A stretch of 56,089 bases of DNA. It comes from Candidatus Sulfotelmatobacter sp. Its GTDB lineage: Bacteria > Acidobacteriota > Terriglobia > Terriglobales > Acidobacteriaceae. A program made the position numbers and the translations under genes. Below are positions 43,287-51,628 of the stretch, piece by piece. The notes beneath the pieces are model-generated. The model saw only the letters and a list, made by a program, of their open reading frames with translations. It was not told the DNA's origin and did not search any database. Numbering within the stretch: position 1 is the stretch's first letter; each line of letters opens with the position of its first letter. Location: contig JASHPL010000188.1 in assembly GCA_030038125.1 (NCBI GenBank), forward strand, positions 1 through 56,089, read 5' to 3'.

Positions 43287-46200
43287 ATGAGGCGTTGTGG
43301 ACTTCTCGGCTTCCTGGCGGTGTTGTTCCTAATCCTCTCAACAAGCTTTCCAGTTTATGCGCAATCGACCTACGGATCGATTTCCGGTGCAGTCACCGAT
43401 CCCACAGGGGCCGCTGTATCGGGTGCCGAAGTTACTCTGACAAATCTCAGCACGTCAGAGAAGCGCACGCAGACAAGTGGTAACAACGGACTGTTCACAT
43501 TTGTGAACTTGTTCCCGGGAAATTACCGGGTCGACATCGAGAAGCAGGGCTTCAAGCACTTCGCCCAACCGACTGTCATCGTGCAAGTGCAACAGGACAG
43601 CCACGTTGCCGCCGCCCTCACTGTTGGTCAGGTCACGGAAACGGTCGAGGTCACATCGGAAGCTCCACTGCTGCAGACGGAGTCAGCATCGTTGGGTCAG
43701 GTTATCGAACAGCGCAAGGCCAATGAGCTGCCCCTGAACGGCCGCAACATTTTCAACTTGATTGTAGTTTCCCCCGCGGCGGTCGCACAAGGAACTGCCG
43801 GCGGTTCGCCAGTCGGCGAGAATCCCTTCAGCTGGGGCAACTACCAGGTTGGAGGTTCCTTCGCGAATCAGGGTGCAGAATATCTGGATGGTCAACCCCT
43901 GAACATCGGCTACATCAATTTGCCGATCATTATCCCCATTCAGGATTCAATCGGCGAATTCAAAGTGCAATACAACAACGTCGGTGCTGAGTGGGGTAAG
44001 TTCTCTGGCGCCGTTATGAATTTCAGCACGAAGTCCGGCACCAACAGTTGGCACGGTTCTGCCTATGAATACTTCCGCAACAAAGTGCTGAATGCGAACG
44101 AATACTTCAATAAGCAAGGTGAACTGTCCGCAGGCAAAGCGAACGAAGCTCCGCCATGGGAGCAGAATCAGTACGGCTTCGAACTCGGCGGACCAGTAAT
44201 CAAGAACAAGACTTTCTTCTACACCGCCTGGGAAGAATACCGGCAGCGAACCTCGATACCGTTCACGACTACTGTCCCGGCGGCGGGCATGTTGTCAGGA
44301 AACTTCAGCTCAGTGTGCACTGCAGCGGGAGGTACCTTTAACTCCGCGGGTCTTTGTAGCGCGACCGCAGGGCAGATCTACAATCCATACACTTATAGTA
44401 CGGCCACCGGAAATCGGAGTCCGTATGGTTTGGATCCGCTTAATGCGTCTTGCCCTGGCAACTGCATTCCAGCCGCGCAATTCAGCAAGGCGGATTCGAT
44501 ACTTGGCGCCAAATATTACCCAGCCCCGAACCTTCCCGGAATCGTCAACAATTACTCGACCGCATACGCCAGTGGCGGGAATACGAATGAGTTCGTTGCG
44601 CGCGGCGATCAAAATATCGGGCAACAGACGCGGTTGTTTGGCAGATTTTCCTACTATGGATTGCTGGATCTGCCGGAGAATCCGTTGGGAACAGGCTTGT
44701 GCGAGGACCGTTGCGCGGAGAACTATCACAGCAAATTGCTTGCGTTTGATGTAAATCACACCTTTACACCCACGACCATTCTTGACGTGAACCTATCTGG
44801 AAGCCGCTTCGTGTATCTGCGCAGTCCGCTTCTTTCAGGTTTTGACCTCACGACTCTGGGGTGGCCTGCCACATACAACAGTCCGCCAAGCTCGATCCGG
44901 ACCCCTCCCACACCGGAATTCAACACTCCGAATGACGTAGGGCACTCGCAGGGTAACAGCGCTATCGGCGATCACAACACGCAGTACAACTTGACACCTG
45001 CGCTCACAATGATCCGCGGCAAGCACACTTTTCAGGTTGGCGCTCAGTTCGAGATCGGTCTCGATAACTATTACCAGACCAATATCGCCAGCGGCGCATT
45101 CGGCTTTGATGGAATTTGGACCCAAGAAAGCCCCTCTAGCGCCACGGCCGTCGGCGGGTCTCCTTACGCTGACTTTGTTCTGGGATTAGCGCTGAACCAG
45201 GGCTCTTTCGCTGGGAACCAGTCGGAGGGAGTGGCGCAGGTTCCTGCTCAATCGAAGGGCAAGCAAACTTATCGAGCCTTCTACTTTAATGACACTTGGC
45301 ACATAACCCCCAAGTTTACCGCCAACCTTGGTCTTCGTTACGAATTGCAGGGAACTTGGTCCGAGGCTTACAACCGCCTGACGTATTGGAATCCCAATGC
45401 GACCAATGGCACGGTTACGGGTTGCTCAGGCGTAGCTGGGTCTCCCTGCCCCGGTGATGCGGCGTATGTCGGAACAGGGCCGAATTCGACCGACAATAAC
45501 CTGCCGCTCGATAAGAAAGCATTCTCTCCACGGCTGGGATTCGCCTATTCCGTGGATCCGAAGACGGTCGTTCGTGCCGGTTTCGGCATCTTCTTCATTC
45601 CGAACTACGTTTCGTTCGCGACCAATCCAGACAACGACGTGGTGAACCTAGCGACCACGCCCTTCACGGCTACGATCGATAAGTTTGAAACTCCAGTCTC
45701 CACGCTAGACGGAAACACCTGCACGCAGACAGGAACCACCTTTGCCTCATTTAGCTGCGCCAATGCTGGGCCCTTCACTGCGGGAGGAATCCTGGCGCCG
45801 CCAGGACGCAACGCGACCCCGAGCCTTTCGAATTTCGTGGCGGCGAACGGCAGCCCCGGCCTGGACCCTTACCTTAACCCAAGGTACGGTTATATCGAAC
45901 AATACAATCTTGACATTCAGCGTCAATTGCCCGCAGGATTCTTCGCGGATGTTGCCTACGCGGGTGCGCACGGCGTCAATCTGCAACAATACCAAACAAA
46001 CATTGATCAAATTCCAGATTCTTTCGTTGCGCAGGCCGCGGCGCAGGCTGCCAGCGGCGTGACGCCAACTATCGCGACGATCCTCCCACGCAATCCGATG
46101 GCTGGCACGAGCCCGAACGCCACAATCGGCGCTGCCACGATCGTTGCCGGACAGTTGGATCGACCCTATCCCGAGTACAACGGCTTGAATCTTAACGGCT

Positions 46201-47030
46201 ACGGATGCTGCGGCAGCAGCTACAATTCGCTGCAGGCAACGGTGCAGCGCCGGTTTCAGGGCGGCGGCACGCTGCTGGTGGCCTATACCAATGCCAAGCT
46301 GATGAGCAACACGGACACGCTCACGAGTTGGCTGGAGAGTGATTCAAGTGGTACCGGTGGAGTCGGATCCGTTCAGGATTGGAACAACCTCAAAGGTGAA
46401 AGATCGCTTTCTTCGCAGGATGTTTCGCAGCGGCTGATCATCAGCTATGTTCTTGATCTTCCCTTCGGACGTGGCAAGATGTTCGCCAATAATCTGAATG
46501 GGATCGAGAACGGAGCGGTTTCCGGTTGGGGCGTCGATGGCATCACTACCTTCCAGCGCGGTTTCCCACTCAAGATGAGTTACGCTGGTACAACCCCTCT
46601 AGAAGCGGCGGGCTTGGGTATCGCGAACATACGTCCTGACGTTGTGGCCGGATGCAGCAAGGGCGGAACCAAGGCAATCAGCACCAACGTTGCGACTAAC
46701 CCAGAACTCTATTTCAACACGTCTTGCTTCGCAACTCCGCCAGACTGGGGGTATGGCACGGAGTCCCGTGTGGATGCCACCCTTCGAGGTCCCGGCATCA
46801 ACAACTTCGATTTTGCTATCTTCAAGCGGACGAACATTGGTGAGCGGATGGGAATTGAGTTCCGAACAGAGTTCTTTAACCTCTTCAACCATCCCTATTT
46901 CTCACCCCCCGCGACAGGATACGATGGCAGCCCTACCGCGAACGGGTTCGGCGTGGTGACCAGCACGGTCTCGGCAGGCTCGGCTTCGCCGGAGCGTCTG
47001 GTTCAGTTTGCCCTCAAATTTGTTTTCTGA
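43287..47030 (+). CDS. Oar-type TonB-dependent receptor
   Basis: A 1247-residue outer-membrane receptor. Signal peptide 1-25 (ending VYAQ), a carboxypeptidase-regulatory-like domain (about 28-110, YGSISGAVTDPTGAAVSGAEV), a plug domain (about 120-260, with ELPLNGRNIFNLIVVSP) and a large barrel ending FALKFVF with a terminal Phe. Several extracellular loops contain Cys pairs. This is the acidobacterial Oar/SusC-like architecture, usually tied to uptake of oligosaccharides or peptides; no SusD is adjacent. GGAGG at 43274-43278 fixes the start and a terminator follows the stop. Substrate unknown; the glycosidase locus next door suggests an oligosaccharide. Confidence 0.92.
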   Translation: MRRCGLLGFLAVLFLILSTSFPVYAQSTYGSISGAVTDPTGAAVSGAEVTLTNLSTSEKRTQTSGNNGLFTFVNLFPGNYRVDIEKQGFKHFAQPTVIVQVQQDSHVAAALTVGQVTETVEVTSEAPLLQTESASLGQVIEQRKANELPLNGRNIFNLIVVSPAAVAQGTAGGSPVGENPFSWGNYQVGGSFANQGAEYLDGQPLNIGYINLPIIIPIQDSIGEFKVQYNNVGAEWGKFSGAVMNFSTKSGTNSWHGSAYEYFRNKVLNANEYFNKQGELSAGKANEAPPWEQNQYGFELGGPVIKNKTFFYTAWEEYRQRTSIPFTTTVPAAGMLSGNFSSVCTAAGGTFNSAGLCSATAGQIYNPYTYSTATGNRSPYGLDPLNASCPGNCIPAAQFSKADSILGAKYYPAPNLPGIVNNYSTAYASGGNTNEFVARGDQNIGQQTRLFGRFSYYGLLDLPENPLGTGLCEDRCAENYHSKLLAFDVNHTFTPTTILDVNLSGSRFVYLRSPLLSGFDLTTLGWPATYNSPPSSIRTPPTPEFNTPNDVGHSQGNSAIGDHNTQYNLTPALTMIRGKHTFQVGAQFEIGLDNYYQTNIASGAFGFDGIWTQESPSSATAVGGSPYADFVLGLALNQGSFAGNQSEGVAQVPAQSKGKQTYRAFYFNDTWHITPKFTANLGLRYELQGTWSEAYNRLTYWNPNATNGTVTGCSGVAGSPCPGDAAYVGTGPNSTDNNLPLDKKAFSPRLGFAYSVDPKTVVRAGFGIFFIPNYVSFATNPDNDVVNLATTPFTATIDKFETPVSTLDGNTCTQTGTTFASFSCANAGPFTAGGILAPPGRNATPSLSNFVAANGSPGLDPYLNPRYGYIEQYNLDIQRQLPAGFFADVAYAGAHGVNLQQYQTNIDQIPDSFVAQAAAQAASGVTPTIATILPRNPMAGTSPNATIGAATIVAGQLDRPYPEYNGLNLNGYGCCGSSYNSLQATVQRRFQGGGTLLVAYTNAKLMSNTDTLTSWLESDSSGTGGVGSVQDWNNLKGERSLSSQDVSQRLIISYVLDLPFGRGKMFANNLNGIENGAVSGWGVDGITTFQRGFPLKMSYAGTTPLEAAGLGIANIRPDVVAGCSKGGTKAISTNVATNPELYFNTSCFATPPDWGYGTESRVDATLRGPGINNFDFAIFKRTNIGERMGIEFRTEFFNLFNHPYFSPPATGYDGSPTANGFGVVTSTVSAGSASPERLVQFALKFVF

Positions 47031-47047
47031 AGTTTCACTCGACAACG

Positions 47048-47076
47048 GGACTGGGCTTTCGTCCAGTCCTTTTTTT
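47048..47076 (+). terminator. Rho-independent terminator after the receptor gene
   Basis: GGACTGG (47048-47054) and CCAGTCC (47063-47069) form a perfect stem with an 8-base loop, followed by seven T residues. It lies 18 bases after the receptor stop codon. Confidence 0.9.
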
Positions 47077-47152
47077 GTGTCGAGTTTTCTTTGTTCTCTG
47101 TCAACCCATGCCGGTCTATACTTCGGTTTCCTCATTCCGCGCCACGCCGCCC

Positions 47153-47569
47153 ATGAAAAGCAACCCAACCCTCGATTACGCCGAAGCGCAGAAGATCGTC
47201 ACCTGCATCGTGGAAAAAGCCACTAGCATTCAGAAAGCGGTTGCGATCGCCGTGGTCGATCCTCATGGTGAGCTGATCGCCTTTGCCCGCATGGATGGCG
47301 TGGCGCTACCATCGATCAACATTGCTATCAACAAGGCCTGGACCGCCGCACGAACCGGCAAACCTACGCGGGAGATCGGGGAAAAAGTCAGGCACCCGGA
47401 GCGAGGACACGACATCGCCTATTATGGCGATCCGAGATTTGTGGGATGGGGCGGCGGCATTCCCGTACGCAAGAATGGCGAGGTAATCGGCGCGGTTGCC
47501 GTGAGCGGATTGTCGTCGGCAGAAGATGCAGACCTGGCCAACTTCGGCGCCGCTATGATCAGCGACTAA
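47153..47569 (+). CDS. GlcG/HbpS-family protein
   Basis: A 138-residue single-domain protein of the GlcG/HbpS (PF03928-type) fold: LDYAEAQKIVTCIVEKATSI, AIAVVDPHGELIAFARMDGV, INKAWTAARTGKPT and the Gly-rich GGIPVRKNGEVIGAVAVSG. Some members bind heme, others accompany glycolate or diol metabolism. ATG 47153 is chosen because the family begins there; in-frame starts at 47075 and 47108 add 26 or 15 unrelated residues. A TATACT (47117-47122) upstream could be the -10. Cytoplasmic; function here unknown. Confidence 0.83.
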   Translation: MKSNPTLDYAEAQKIVTCIVEKATSIQKAVAIAVVDPHGELIAFARMDGVALPSINIAINKAWTAARTGKPTREIGEKVRHPERGHDIAYYGDPRFVGWGGGIPVRKNGEVIGAVAVSGLSSAEDADLANFGAAMISD

Positions 47570-47861
47570 GACGGTTTAGTAATTGGCGGCGAGGTCCTAA
47601 TATGAGCGAATCGTGGTAGTGGCTCAGCTTGCCTTTAGCGGGGATGTGCGACAAACATGCGATTTCTTGCCGCGCAGAAAACGTGCGGCATATTCGTACG
47701 TCGAGGCTGGATCCCACGCTCGCAGTTCGGGATGACAAAGGCGAACTGAGCCCCTACCCGAATCGTTGACATCTTTTCTTTCCCACCCCTAATATGACCT
47801 CACTTGGAAGTTTGCGGCCGAATTCGTAGCGCTCGCCTCTGAAACGATTGGGCAATTCTGC

Positions 47862-49250
47862 ATGGAAAGCAACGAATACGATCTTGTCGTGATTGGTAGC
47901 GGCCCAGCCGGCCAAAAGGGAGCTATCTGCGCTGCCAAGCTTCGCAAAAAAGTTGCCATCATCGATCGCAAGAAGACGATCGGCGGCGTTTGTGTCCACA
48001 CCGGAACCATTCCGAGCAAAACCTTGAGGGAGGCAGTTCTCTACCTGAGCGGTTTCCGGCAGAGAACTTTTTACGGCCGCGGCTATGTACTGAAGGATCG
48101 AATTTCGATGTCCGACCTGATCTTTCGCGCGCAGGCCGTGATGGCGCGCGAGATCGAGGTGATCAAGGCCCAGCTGCGCCGGAATTATGTAACGACGCTG
48201 GAAGGCGAAGCGCGCTTCATCGATCCGCACACGATCGAGATCAAGAACGACGACGGATCGCAACTCGTTCGTGGACAGCATGTCTTGATTGCCTGTGGGA
48301 CTCGGCCCGCGCACAGCAGCGAGATCCCGATCGACGGCAAACGGATCTTTGATTCCGATCAGGTTCATGAATTGGACGAAATCCCGCGAGATCTCATTGT
48401 TGTCGGAGCGGGAATCATCGGGTTGGAATACGCCTCTATGTTTGCCGCTCTTGGCGTGAAGGTCACGTTACTGGACCAGCGTCCCGTACTCGTCGATTTT
48501 GCCGATCGTGAAATCATCGAAAGCCTCTGTTTTCAACTGCGGCAACTCGGCACCGTCTTTCGTCTGGGAGAAAAAGTTGTATCGGTGGGCTTCGATGCGG
48601 AGCGCGATCGGGTCTTTGCCAAACTGGAGAGCGGCAAGAGAGTGCACGGACAAGGCTTGCTTTACACTGTCGGGCGGCAAGCCAATAGCGATCAACTAAA
48701 CCTTCCCGCGGCGGGGATCAGTTCGGACGGTCGTGGCAAACTCATGGTGAACGAGCACTTTCAAACCGACGTTCCTCACATCTACGCTGCCGGGGACGTG
48801 ATCGGGTTTCCCGCCCTGGCCAGTACCTCGATGGAGCAAGGCCGCCTGGCCAGTTGTCACATGTTTGGCAAACCGGGAACGATGCCGCCAAACCTCATTC
48901 CTTACGGCATCTACACGATTCCTGAAATTTCCATGGTTGGTCACACGGAAGAGCAATTGACGCAGCAGAAAATTCCCTACGAAGTTGGACTGGCTCGCTA
49001 CGCCGAACTGGCCAAGGGCCAAATGCTCGGGGACGAACAAGGTCTATTGAAACTCCTGTTCGATCCTGATTCGCTCAAATTGCTGGGCGTCCATGTAATC
49101 GGCGATCGCGCCGCCGAAATTGTTCACATTGGGCAGGTGGTTCTGACCATGGGAGGCACGATCGAGTATTTTCGCGATACGGTTTTTAACTATCCTACGC
49201 TTGCCGAGGCGTACAAGGTTGCGGCTCTCGATGGACTAAACAAACTGTAG
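47862..49250 (+). CDS. sthA: Soluble pyridine nucleotide transhydrogenase (SthA-like)
   Basis: A 462-residue flavoprotein of the disulfide reductase family. FAD motif VIGSGPAGQKGA, the altered redox site GVCVHTGTIPSKTLREA in which only one Cys remains (the partner is Thr), NAD(P) motif VVGAGIIGLEYASMF, second FAD motif HIYAAGDVIGFP, and the dimerisation domain with YTIPEISMVG. Loss of the CxxxxC pair separates SthA from lipoamide dehydrogenase and fits hydride transfer between NADPH and NAD+. It could balance NADPH made by sugar oxidation. No promoter is evident in the 292-base gap before it. Confidence 0.9.
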   Translation: MESNEYDLVVIGSGPAGQKGAICAAKLRKKVAIIDRKKTIGGVCVHTGTIPSKTLREAVLYLSGFRQRTFYGRGYVLKDRISMSDLIFRAQAVMAREIEVIKAQLRRNYVTTLEGEARFIDPHTIEIKNDDGSQLVRGQHVLIACGTRPAHSSEIPIDGKRIFDSDQVHELDEIPRDLIVVGAGIIGLEYASMFAALGVKVTLLDQRPVLVDFADREIIESLCFQLRQLGTVFRLGEKVVSVGFDAERDRVFAKLESGKRVHGQGLLYTVGRQANSDQLNLPAAGISSDGRGKLMVNEHFQTDVPHIYAAGDVIGFPALASTSMEQGRLASCHMFGKPGTMPPNLIPYGIYTIPEISMVGHTEEQLTQQKIPYEVGLARYAELAKGQMLGDEQGLLKLLFDPDSLKLLGVHVIGDRAAEIVHIGQVVLTMGGTIEYFRDTVFNYPTLAEAYKVAALDGLNKL

Positions 49251-49329
49251 CGGGGTAAGTCAGTTTTCATGATAAGAAACGAACGTAGGGTTCCGGGGGC
49301 ATCATCCGTGCTTCCACCGCGATGAATGT

Positions 49330-51300
49330 TCAGCCATGCGCGGCTGCAGCGCGCGTGCGAGAAGTATCGGGCGCAGGATTGACGTTGGCGGAGAGTAGGC
49401 AAGCATCTTCTACAACTGCTCCGGCTGCGGAACTTATAACTTGGAGAAGATCCAGCTCATTTTGCGAAAATGCATCCTGTTTGATCCGGTAGACCGCTAG
49501 TACGGCGACGAGCGCGGTTTTTCCGGCAACGGGCACAGCTAGAGCCGACCGCAGTGTGCTGTATTTCGTGGGGTCGTTGAGGTAGCCGGGCTCGACCGAG
49601 GGATTGCCATTCAGAATTGCCTTGGAGTTCTGAGCCACCCATCCAGCCAACCCTTCTCCCACAGGAATTCTCAAGGAAGAAAACAGGCGGAAATTATCTC
49701 CACTGGCAAATTCCGGTGCGAGAATTTTGTCTCTAAGCACGTAGATGGCGATACCGTCATGCGGAACAAACTGCCGGATCCTGACAGCGAGGAGAGATAA
49801 GAGATCCTGCAACCCGAGCGGTCCACCGAGCCTTCCGCCGATTTCGCAAAGCTTTTCCACCTGTTCTCGGGCTGTCTTTACGAGGTCAGCGTGATGATTG
49901 ACTTGCGCTTCAGATGAAATAGCTGGTTGGTGATGATCCGCAAAACCAGCGTCAGGCGCCGATCCGCGCTCAACCTTGATATCTGTCGACAATTTCGCAA
50001 TCGTTTGCACGGGCTGCTCGTGGGCAAGCTTTTCCAGTTCCACATAGCGGCGCGAGAGTATCTCCACAACCTTTGGGTCGAAGCTGGTACCAGATTCTGA
50101 TGCGACTTTCGCCATAGCTTCATTGAGCGGCAGTGCCCGCCGGTACTGGCGATCCGAGGCCAGTGCATCCAGGCAATCGACCGCGGTAAGAATGCGCGCC
50201 CCAATCGGAATCTCTTCGCCCTTTAGCCCGCTGGGATATCCACTGCCATCCCACTTTTCGTGATGGGCTCGCACAATGGGGACAACCGGATATGGAAAAT
50301 CCACCTGCTCCAAAATTTCCGCGCCAACGATAGGATGAATCTTCATTTTTTCGAATTCTTCCGGGGTGAGCTTGCCCGGTTTGGCAATGATGTGCTCGGG
50401 GACCGCGAGTTTGCCGATGTCGTGCAGTACCGAAGCGGCGCGCAGCGCTTCCGTTTCGTCCTCGTTTAAGCCCAGATCCCGCGCCAGTTCCATGGCATAA
50501 ACGCGCACGCGCTGCAGGTGATCGCCAGTGGTTTGATCTTTTGCCTCGATCGCAAGGGCAAGGGCTTCGATGGTCCGCAGGTGAAGATTCGAGATTTTTT
50601 CCGCATGCAACTTTTCGGTTTCCAGTTTGCCGAGATAAAGCCGGTACGAACGGTACATCAGATAGATGGGCGGCAAAACCAGCAGAGAGGCTTGCCAACC
50701 GATGTGGGCATTCAAGAAACTGACCATACCGGCAATGGCTGCCCCCACCATGTAGTAGGGAAATGACCACACATAGCTTTCGCGCCAGACTCTCTGGATG
50801 GGTTTTTCTTCAGTCAGCCCGATAATCGCCGACATCGCCGCGGTATTACAGGCGAAATAAGCGATAGCAGTGATCAAAAGAGCCAAGGGGCCAGGACGAC
50901 GCAGGACGTAAATCGATATCGCTTTGTACACGCCGTAAGCGAGTCCGCTCGAGACCGTCACTTGAGACAGGTTGAAAACCAATTGCACGAGCTTCAGCCG
51001 CCGCGCTGGCTTCCAATAGAACTGAGCCAAAGTGCTCACCAAGCCGATCAGTAGGGTCTCGGGCAGACTCAGCTCTAAGATTCCGAGCAGGGTAAACAGA
51101 AAATTGACGGAAAGTGTTCCCTCGATCCCCGGCAAACTCACTTTGAACATGGAAGCCAGCACGGCCGCTATCAAATAGCAAGCAAACTTCACCGGATCGC
51201 CGGATTGCCAATTGGAGAACGCCAATACAAAGCAGCCGAGAGCGGCCAGCATCATTCCCGCGAGATACACACGAGTCCCGAGATGTCGCGGGGTGGACAT
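49330..51300 (-). CDS. Membrane HD-GYP protein with GAF domain
   Basis: A 656-residue protein with about seven N-terminal membrane helices (roughly residues 10-225, MASE-like sensor), an HD-GYP domain (about 240-425) and a C-terminal GAF domain (about 480-635, with PVGEGLAGWVAQNSKA). The catalytic motifs are TTGDHLQRV, VLHDIGKLAVP, HPIVGAEILE, HHEKWDGSGYP and DCLDALASDR; HHEKWDGSGYP is a full GYP-type motif, so it should hydrolyse cyclic di-GMP or a related dinucleotide. A 60-residue linker precedes the GAF domain. Monocistronic; divergent from the subtilase gene. Confidence 0.9.
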   Translation of the reverse strand: MSTPRHLGTRVYLAGMMLAALGCFVLAFSNWQSGDPVKFACYLIAAVLASMFKVSLPGIEGTLSVNFLFTLLGILELSLPETLLIGLVSTLAQFYWKPARRLKLVQLVFNLSQVTVSSGLAYGVYKAISIYVLRRPGPLALLITAIAYFACNTAAMSAIIGLTEEKPIQRVWRESYVWSFPYYMVGAAIAGMVSFLNAHIGWQASLLVLPPIYLMYRSYRLYLGKLETEKLHAEKISNLHLRTIEALALAIEAKDQTTGDHLQRVRVYAMELARDLGLNEDETEALRAASVLHDIGKLAVPEHIIAKPGKLTPEEFEKMKIHPIVGAEILEQVDFPYPVVPIVRAHHEKWDGSGYPSGLKGEEIPIGARILTAVDCLDALASDRQYRRALPLNEAMAKVASESGTSFDPKVVEILSRRYVELEKLAHEQPVQTIAKLSTDIKVERGSAPDAGFADHHQPAISSEAQVNHHADLVKTAREQVEKLCEIGGRLGGPLGLQDLLSLLAVRIRQFVPHDGIAIYVLRDKILAPEFASGDNFRLFSSLRIPVGEGLAGWVAQNSKAILNGNPSVEPGYLNDPTKYSTLRSALAVPVAGKTALVAVLAVYRIKQDAFSQNELDLLQVISSAAGAVVEDACLLSANVNPAPDTSRTRAAAAHG

Positions 51301-51481
51301 GCTTCCTTAGATTTTGCCGAAGTGTGATTCCAATTACGGATGGAAAAGTGACCCGGCTGGTTACCGTCGTGTTCTCTCGTGTATTCAATGACTTGCGATG
51401 GACGTTCCGTCGTGAAAGTGTCGCCGCTACGACCGAATCCCCGCCAAAAAAAGGGCCAACTTGTCCTGCCGCTCTCTGTTC

Positions 51482-51496
51482 GGGACAAAGTGTCCC
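51482..51496. promoter_or_regulatory. GGGACA-N3-TGTCCC palindrome
   Basis: A perfect 6-bp inverted repeat with three bases between arms, in the 328-base divergent gap (51301-51628) between the HD-GYP and subtilase genes. A further TTGTCC at about 51462 gives a half-copy upstream. Possible operator; regulator unknown. Confidence 0.4.
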
Positions 51497-51521
51497 ATTG
51501 ATTCCATATCTCGATCTGTGA

Positions 51522-51537
51522 AGTGATTGAAATCACA
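51522..51537. promoter_or_regulatory. CRP/FNR-like binding site
   Basis: AGTGA-TTGAAA-TCACA matches the TGTGA-N6-TCACA consensus of CRP-type regulators at nine of ten positions. It is about 100 bases before the subtilase ATG and 220 before the HD-GYP start. Nothing else is recognised in this gap beyond this site and the palindrome at 51482. Confidence 0.5.
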
Positions 51538-51628
51538 ACACCGAATTCCTGGCATTGTGGAAGTCAGCCTGCACCGCATATGCCGGCCTTCCCCGCCGAG
51601 CGGTTTGGTTTCTTTGGTCGAGGGAGAT

